Assembly (NCBI RefSeq): GCF_001540865.1
Contig: NC_033639.1
Span: forward strand, 10,156,432 to 10,220,431
Source of the DNA: Ananas comosus
Lineage: Eukaryota; Streptophyta; Magnoliopsida; Poales; Bromeliaceae
Direction of reading: 5' to 3'
DNA: 64,000 nt
Part shown: positions 58,081 through 64,000 of the stretch, in pieces
How positions within the stretch are numbered: the stretch's first letter is position 1
How the letters are laid out: each line of letters starts with the position of its first letter
Made by a program: the position numbers and the translations under genes
Notes under the pieces: generated by a model
What the model was told of the DNA's origin: nothing
Seen by the model: the letters and a program-made list of their open reading frames with translations, nothing else
Databases searched by the model: none

Positions 58081-58874
58081 TCTCTAAATAAGGAGAACTG
58101 GGGTGGAAAAGGAGACACCTTTTCTCCAAGAAGCCAATTTGGGAATGGAGGGGGATCGAGCTCCTTCAAAACCCTAATTCTCCTTCCTTGCTGGAAAACC
58201 ACCTTCCCGGAAACCACTTCCCGATCGGGAAACCGCTTGATTTCGCCGGAAAACCAGCTTCGGAGGGGGGGGGAGGGAGAGAGATTTGAACCCAAAAAAT
58301 AAAAATAAAAAAAATACAGAGGCGTATTATAAAGTAGCCGTTAGGAGAGGGAAAAGAGGCGCGCATGCGAACGTGATAGCGTTTGAGGTGATGGGTTTTA
58401 GTTGAAAACGGCACCGACCTTGTCTTCAAAGCCGACTCCATTCTGAACCAACGTTCGTAGAAGAACTCGGCGCCGAACTGGCTGATCTTGCCGACTTCTA
58501 CCTGTTTTAGCCGGTTATACACTCGTGCGTGGCACGTGTGATGGGGTGTCGCCTCATCATCGCCGTCCGTTAGAATAATACTATTTGATGAAATATTCTA
58601 TCAAAAATAGTCGCAAATACTCTAAATTAGAGTGTAAAATTTAAATATTTCTAGTTCAAGAACCAATCATATAAGTCTTTTAAGATTAGACGACAAATTT
58701 TAACTTCTTGAAGTTTAAAATATCTACTTTAAAGCATACTTAAATCATAAGGGAGTATTGCTATGATTAAAACATCTGATTAATTCATACACTCAGTTTA
58801 AAAATATAATATAGACTTATTTGCACATCAACAATCGGTAAAGTTTATATTTTAATCAGACTCAAAAATATACT

Positions 58875-58990
58875 GATTGTCTCTATTACAAGTGGCAAGG
58901 AACTTATATGGTTGGTATCGGAAGTTTCGATTTTGAAGTGGAGTTATTTTATATTTTAGTATATTATCATTTTTTAAAAAGAAAGGGAGA
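58875..58990 (+). mobile_element. SINE-like repeat
   Basis: ACAAGTGGCAAGGAACTTAT and GGAAGTTTCGATTTTGAAGT parallel the A-box- and B-box-like blocks of 48846-48960. It is decayed, without clear ends. Confidence 0.4.
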
Positions 58991-59348
58991 ATATTTTTTC
59001 TTTCTAAAATATTTATTTGGAATTGCGGGATAATTGCGTTAAGTGCGGTAAGAAAGTACGATAAAAAAATATTATATTTATTTTTGTACGTAATATTATT
59101 TTTCGCATATCGCGATAAGTCGATTATGATATATTTTTTACGATACTATTAAAAAACGCAGAAGCATATCTCTAAATATTTTTATCTCAATTTTATTTTC
59201 CCTAATAGCGTTGTATAAAACTCCATATCAAACTATGCGCGACTGTATCTGACACAGTTGTTTAAAAATTTAATAATTAATATTTCGTGTCCAAATTCGA
59301 AAATCTAATTGCTTGTACCAATTTTGTTAGAAAGACAAATCAAATAGT

Positions 59349-59401
59349 GCCACGTGTTTCGGAAGAGATCAAATTTTACACGGAAAAGTTCAACACGTGG
59401 C
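59349..59401. promoter_or_regulatory. Inverted pair of extended G-boxes
   Basis: GCCACGTGTT (59349-59358) and its exact inverted repeat AACACGTGGC (59392-59401) are 33 bases apart. Both contain CACGTG with ABRE-like flanks. They lie about 1.2 kb before the RING-CH start and 1.3 kb from the TPR start. Confidence 0.5.
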
Positions 59402-59639
59402 GATTTAACGCACGGCTCGAATTACGAAACTAGTCACAACATTCAACATAAATTACATGTCGACTTGTCGAGGAAAGGTGGATGAAAGGGAGGGCAATTT
59501 GGTCATTATGGTTCTCAGGGTCTGGGGCCCACTCGTGCCGTCGACTACACGCGCGCCAGCTAATGCTCAAGGCACGCTCCGTATCTGTACTTATTTCCCC
59601 AAAATGCCCTTGGCGTATTAGCAAAAAGACAATAATAAA

Positions 59640-59930
59640 AATGTCCTTTTCACTTGAGTATTCTATAATTTAAAATATATACTTTCGAATCATATGATTA
59701 TATTTATCTTTTTTATTATCTCCTTTATTGATTTTATTTATTAAATTAGTGACAAAATTAAATTCATAGAGTACTAAAGTAAAAAATTTAATAAATCATA
59801 AAATACTAAAATAAATATTGGATAAAACACATAGAGTATCTGAAATTTTTTTATATAATTTAGCGAAGAATTAACGGAGATGTTGACGAAAAAAAATTAA
59901 AAAATATATATATAAATGACGTCTTTTGAT
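59640..59930. mobile_element. MITE-like repeat related to 28762-29110
   Basis: Shares AGTACTAAAGTAAAAAATTT-like and TATCTGAAATTTTTTTATAT segments with the element at 28762-29110. The ends are not clearly inverted here. Confidence 0.45.
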
Positions 59931-60372
59931 TTTATAAATTTATTTGACTTGTCAAGTCAAAATATATAGTTTATTTCGTGAATAACAACTATCATAAATA
60001 TTTAATAAAATATATTTAAATAATATTATTTATAGATTTTTTTTTCTCAATTTAAAATATTAATCATTGATGCAACAATATGTTATACTCTTTGCTAATT
60101 TGACTAGAACCAAAATAGAATAAATCTTATTTAAGCAAACTTTTTCCGACAGGGGTATTTTGGTAATTTCGATCGTGCCCTTAATGGTATTCAATTATTA
60201 AGATAGGGGATTAATCTTAAATTAATCTTTCTAATTATCCCTTTATTAAGAATAATCCTTCTAATTATGACACGCACCAACTCCGAGTAAACATGCTTTT
60301 TTTTAAAAAAAAAATTTAAATTAAATCCGCTTTAATTCGATTTTCACGTCCGAACCTTTGAGCTTACATACA

Positions 60373-60417
<45 letters not shown>

Positions 60418-60565
60418 CGAACCTCAAAGCATCTCCCTGGCCTCTTCGAAACCGACGATCTCTCTCTCTCTCTCTACGATCTAGGGTTTCTCCGGATTAA
60501 AATTAATCGAAATTATCGATCAATTTCGATTAAGAGGAGCTTAATTTTGTTACAGGAGGTTGTTA

Positions 60566-63500
60566 ATGGAGAATCCCGGGCCTCCTTCGGAGCCGGAGGG
60601 TAACCCGGAGCTGGAATCTCGAGATCGGGAGGTAATCGTCGGTTCCTGTGCAATTTTTATCATTTTTGTTCTTTTTTGGGGATTTTTCTGAGGAATTTGG
60701 ACACTCGTATTGGTTGCGTACGAAATTCGCGAGAAATTTTGGGCAAAGGTATCGAATCTGGTACCTAGATGGTTATAAGATGAAGAGAAATGGTACCTTT
60801 TTGTGTATTTACTGGTGGTTGTTTGTACGATCCGGATTTTAGTGCTAAAAAGTTTCTCCTTTAAGTCGTTCTTTTTCTCTTAGATGTGGTTTTAATGGTT
60901 ATTTCATGTAGTTTGATTGTTTTGGTGTTCGAAGAGGCTACGAAGATGAATCATTTTGTTGTTATTGATGAGCTGATCACTTTGATTGCGCTATATAGTG
61001 CGTTGTGTAGGTTTTCCAATTACCTTGCTTTGACAAATTAGAACTGTTAATTGAATGTCTCATCGGCATTGATTCGGAATTCCGACTTATTCATAATATC
61101 ACTAAAAGGTGTGATTTTGATTCGTTCTACTGATACAGAAAGATGAAAGAGGGACATGTAGGATCCTACAGTGGTTCTTTTTTTTTTCTTTTTCATTGTT
61201 TTCCTTAAACAAGTCAACTTAAACTCCCATTTCATTGGCTTATTGATTCAGCTATCTTAGGAGTATTAACTGTGATTGATTACCAAATGGTTGGCTTTGC
61301 AGGTATCAGATCAAAATGAGAGTACTGGAAGGGAAAGTAATCCCCGCACGCATCATTCGCGACGGCCACATCTTTCCTCTATACAAATACCAGCTCGAAC
61401 AATTGAGAACCCAATACCTTCTTCAACGCGAATAACCATATCCCCCAGCCCTAGCTCGACAAGAGCAGGGCTTCCCCCAAGGCCTAGTTCAACGAGAACG
61501 AAGTCATCTATCAGAAATCTATTTCCACAACGGAGTATTAGGGCAAAGAGTTCGAGCCTGGAAGGCGATAGAACAATCCTCCTGATTCCGGGGACTCCCC
61601 TTTCGGAAGGGCAGCAGGAAAAGCCCTCGACATCAAGGTCGTTTTCCTTCACCAAGGTTTTCAACTCTGTGTCAGTGAAAACAGCACACTCCTTACCGGT
61701 CACTCCAGTCGCGAATTCAGGCCCTGCTTCTTCTCAGGAAAGGCATGCAGTTGACCTGCCTAATACTATGGATGTAAGTTCTCAGTTCTTATTCTTCTCG
61801 AGAAATTATTTCCTATTTTGACTGTAATGCTTCGATATGAAATTTCTTTCTGTACGACACTTGACTACCCTTACTCCCGTTAAAAAGACTTTTTCATTCA
61901 AGATATTTAACAGATCATTTCAAAGTCTTGTATGTTCTAATTTGACCTTGAATGGAGAAAATAAAGAAAATGTGTGATGGTGAAATATGGCATTGAAAGA
62001 ACTTTGGTTAAGATGGAAAACTAAAATGAACACATATTCCTCTGTTAATTGAATTTTGCACCATTTCCACACAAATCTTTGGTGGTTTTAGTTTGATAAA
62101 TTCTGGATAATTTGTTCCTCATAAATTTTTTAAACTAGGGGTTTATACAGACGCAGCTCGCTTTTGCTTATAGTTGGTCTGTATTGCATGTCAAAAAGCT
62201 CATCACAATTATCTCTTGCATACCTTTAATATCGTTCATGAATGGTGGTAAGGAAGCTTTGTTAATTTCGTACATTTGGTTCATCCTAATTTGGGTTTAT
62301 GATACTTTAACAGAAGAAAGAAATCCAAACACAAATCAGGCGCTCATTCTCAGTACCAGGAAATGCCAAAGGCAGGAGTTTACGGAGGATGGATTCATTA
62401 GGTCTGATTCGTGTAATACCAGCAACCCCTCGTCCTGTTGCTGTTGACAATGCTACTGAGAGTGATGCTATAGAGATAGTTGATGGTACTTCCTTTGCTA
62501 AATGCTACATGGCTTTATATTCTAAAATGTTCCTTAAAATCCAAGCCAACACATTCTAAACATTAGGTTTTAACTCGAAGAACATAATAGAAGCCTTGAG
62601 AAATTCAACATTGTTTCTTTCCTTGTATTTGTTCTTAATTTAATTCTGCTTTATGTTATTAGCTTTATGGCCTTTTGCCATTTAGTTCCTGTTTGGCTTG
62701 ACCCTGGAATAGCTTCTCCAATCCAGAAAATAGAAGCCTGTAAAAGTGATACATTGGATAACAAATATTCTAGATTTTTTTTTTTCTGTGGGGGAATCTG
62801 AAATGAGCGCCTCGCCCCAAAAGAAGCCATAGAAATGGAAAAGTCTACTAGTTCTTAGTTCTTTGAACAGCTCTGGACAAGGCTACTATTTCTTAGTTCT
62901 TTGAAGAGCTCTACTCTAACAGCTTCTGCAAAAGCTCCAGCCAGGCCAAATAGGTCCTTAAAGTGAATTTGTCCCATATATCTAGGGGATCAACACTACG
63001 CAATTGATAGTCTCGCAGAATTGAGGGAAAAAAAGTAAAATCCTCATACGTTATTGAATTTATTATTACAGCACAGACAGAAGATGGTGGTGAAGATATT
63101 CCAGAAGAAGAGGCGGTTTGCAGGATTTGTTTGGTTGAGCTAGCGGAAGGCGGTGAAACTCTTAAAATGGAATGTAGTTGCAAAGGAGAGCTCGCTCTTG
63201 CGCACCAAGAATGTGCAATCAAGTGGTTTAGTATTAAAGGGAACAAGACGTGTGATGTATGTAAACAAGATGTTCGTAACTTACCCGTAACATTACTGAG
63301 GATACAAAATCCTCCCAGTAGGCGGCCGCCAAATGCTTTGCAGCAAAGGGAAGCTGCACAATACAGGTAAATGCCAACCTGGAGAGAGAAGATAAATATT
63401 AAAAAATTATTTGACCGTTGCCAGGGATACTATGCACGATTAACCTGTAACAACTAGCCAGATTATGCATTCTGTATTGAAAGAAAGGAAATAGTTGACC

Positions 63501-63887
63501 TGACAACGCTAGAAGATGACTTTCTGTTGACATATTAGACTTAAGTATTCTGCAAATATTCTTAGTTTGCGAAATGGCATAGAGAATTGTTTCCTTGAGC
63601 TCTGTTGCGAAACTGTTTCTTCATCGTCGTTAGACTGACTGATTAGATTAGAGAATGGATTTCATATTTGCTATTTATGCTTATATGACATATTTAAGGC
63701 GTGTCCTCTTCTAGAAATAATATTTTAACAGGAGCCCTCTCTAGTATGTTTTTTATATTCATTATCAGCTAGTGTGGCAAATATTGAATATTGTCTGTCT
63801 GCAAATTCTGACAGAGTCTGGCAGGATGTTCCAATTTTGGTCATGGTCAGCATGCTTGCCTATTTCTGCTTCTTGGAACAACTTTTG
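60566..63887 (+). CDS. RING-CH (RINGv) membrane E3 ubiquitin ligase, 5' part
   Basis: Five exons seen: 60566-60631, 61303-61773, 62314-62485, 63072-63366 and 63815-63887, all in phase. The gene continues past the window. The N-terminal 230 residues are Ser/Pro/Arg-rich and low in structure. The RING-CH domain (about residues 253-300) has the C4HC3 pattern CRIC, CSC, HQEC, CDVC, with the Trp that follows the His-x2-Cys pair. It recruits E2 enzymes for ubiquitin transfer. A hydrophobic segment right after ([20 protein letters not shown]) starts the membrane part, so the protein is probably membrane-anchored. The start is the first ATG after the CT-rich leader with a good context. Intron 3 holds a Tourist-like MITE. 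Confidence 0.88.
62685..62957. mobile_element. Tourist-like MITE inside intron 3 of the RING-CH gene
   Basis: The left end GTTCCTGTTTGGCTTGACC and the right end, inverted GGACCTATTTGGCCTGGC, pair over most of 18 bases. TTA flanks both sides (62682-62684 and 62958-62960). Non-coding, and it leaves the splice sites intact. Confidence 0.65.
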
Positions 63888-64000
63888 GTTTGTAATTCTC
63901 TTCTTCTTTGCATAATGCTCGTTGTTTTTTAAGATTGAATGCCAATTTGAGGACACCAATGCTACCTTTTCTTTTAATTCTGTGAAATCTACCAAATGAA

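Larger units (their letters stand above)
58081..60565. other. Divergent promoter region of the TPR and RING-CH genes
   Basis: About 2.5 kb between two divergent starts. Contains a G-box (CACGTG near 58535), a SINE-like stretch (58875-58990), an inverted pair of G-boxes (59349-59401), a MITE-like repeat (about 59640-59930) and a CT microsatellite in the RING-CH leader (60375-60411). No coding sequence seen. Confidence 0.55.

Noticed and set aside
1..64000. CRISPR arrays, prophage or bacterial operons
   Set aside because: The window is plant nuclear DNA with intron-bearing genes; no regular spaced repeats or phage genes are present.

Overview
This window is nuclear DNA from a flowering plant. 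Every protein-coding gene here has canonical plant introns (one exception is noted), long AT-rich introns and intergenic DNA. There are many short non-autonomous DNA transposons, and the gene families are plant-specific (DUF1645, F-box/kelch SKIP11 type, NIMIN/NRR type, POLLENLESS3 type). Several first exons are very GC-rich against an AT-rich background, which points to a monocot. The species cannot be named from the sequence alone. Two single-base N calls lie at about 6103 and 13015.

Layout. 1-768: the 5' part of a DUF1645 gene (minus strand), cut by the window edge. 0.8-15.5 kb: gene-poor. It holds two abutting Mutator-like elements, two MITE families in a cluster, a Helitron-type 3' end near a small L-galactose dehydrogenase-like coding fragment, a GC-rich island without a gene, one tRNA-Val(AAC), and further MITEs. 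15.5-18.7 kb: an F-box/kelch gene (plus) with a leader intron. 19.8-28.1 kb: two tandem five-exon GH31 alpha-glucosidase genes (minus), followed at 29.75-29.97 kb by a frameshifted first-exon relic of a third GH31 gene. 30.4-31.7 kb: a LINE 3' fragment and an Ac-like hAT element. 32.6-37.7 kb: a nine-exon PHD-finger gene with an AIPP2-like domain (minus). 39.1-44.1 kb: a thirteen-exon NRAMP metal transporter gene (minus). 45-49 kb: transposon-rich. 49.2-51.2 kb: an OTU deubiquitinase gene (plus). 52.0-52.4 kb: a single-exon NIMIN/NRR-like gene (minus). 54.9-58.1 kb: a five-exon POLLENLESS3/MS5-type TPR gene (minus). 60.6 kb to the right edge: a RING-CH membrane E3 ligase gene (plus), cut by the window edge.

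The spliced gene models were assembled by hand. For GH31 copies 1 and 2, PHD, NRAMP, OTU and TPR, all exons join in phase from ATG to stop, giving predicted proteins of 898, 894, 471, 550, 325 and 768 residues. The genes are not an operon-like unit. They are unrelated neighbours apart from the GH31 tandem array. I see no sign of an undescribed multi-gene system. The most interesting material is the GH31 array (shared non-canonical GC-AG introns, promoter G-box divergence, third relic) and the set of small transposons with intact target-site duplications.
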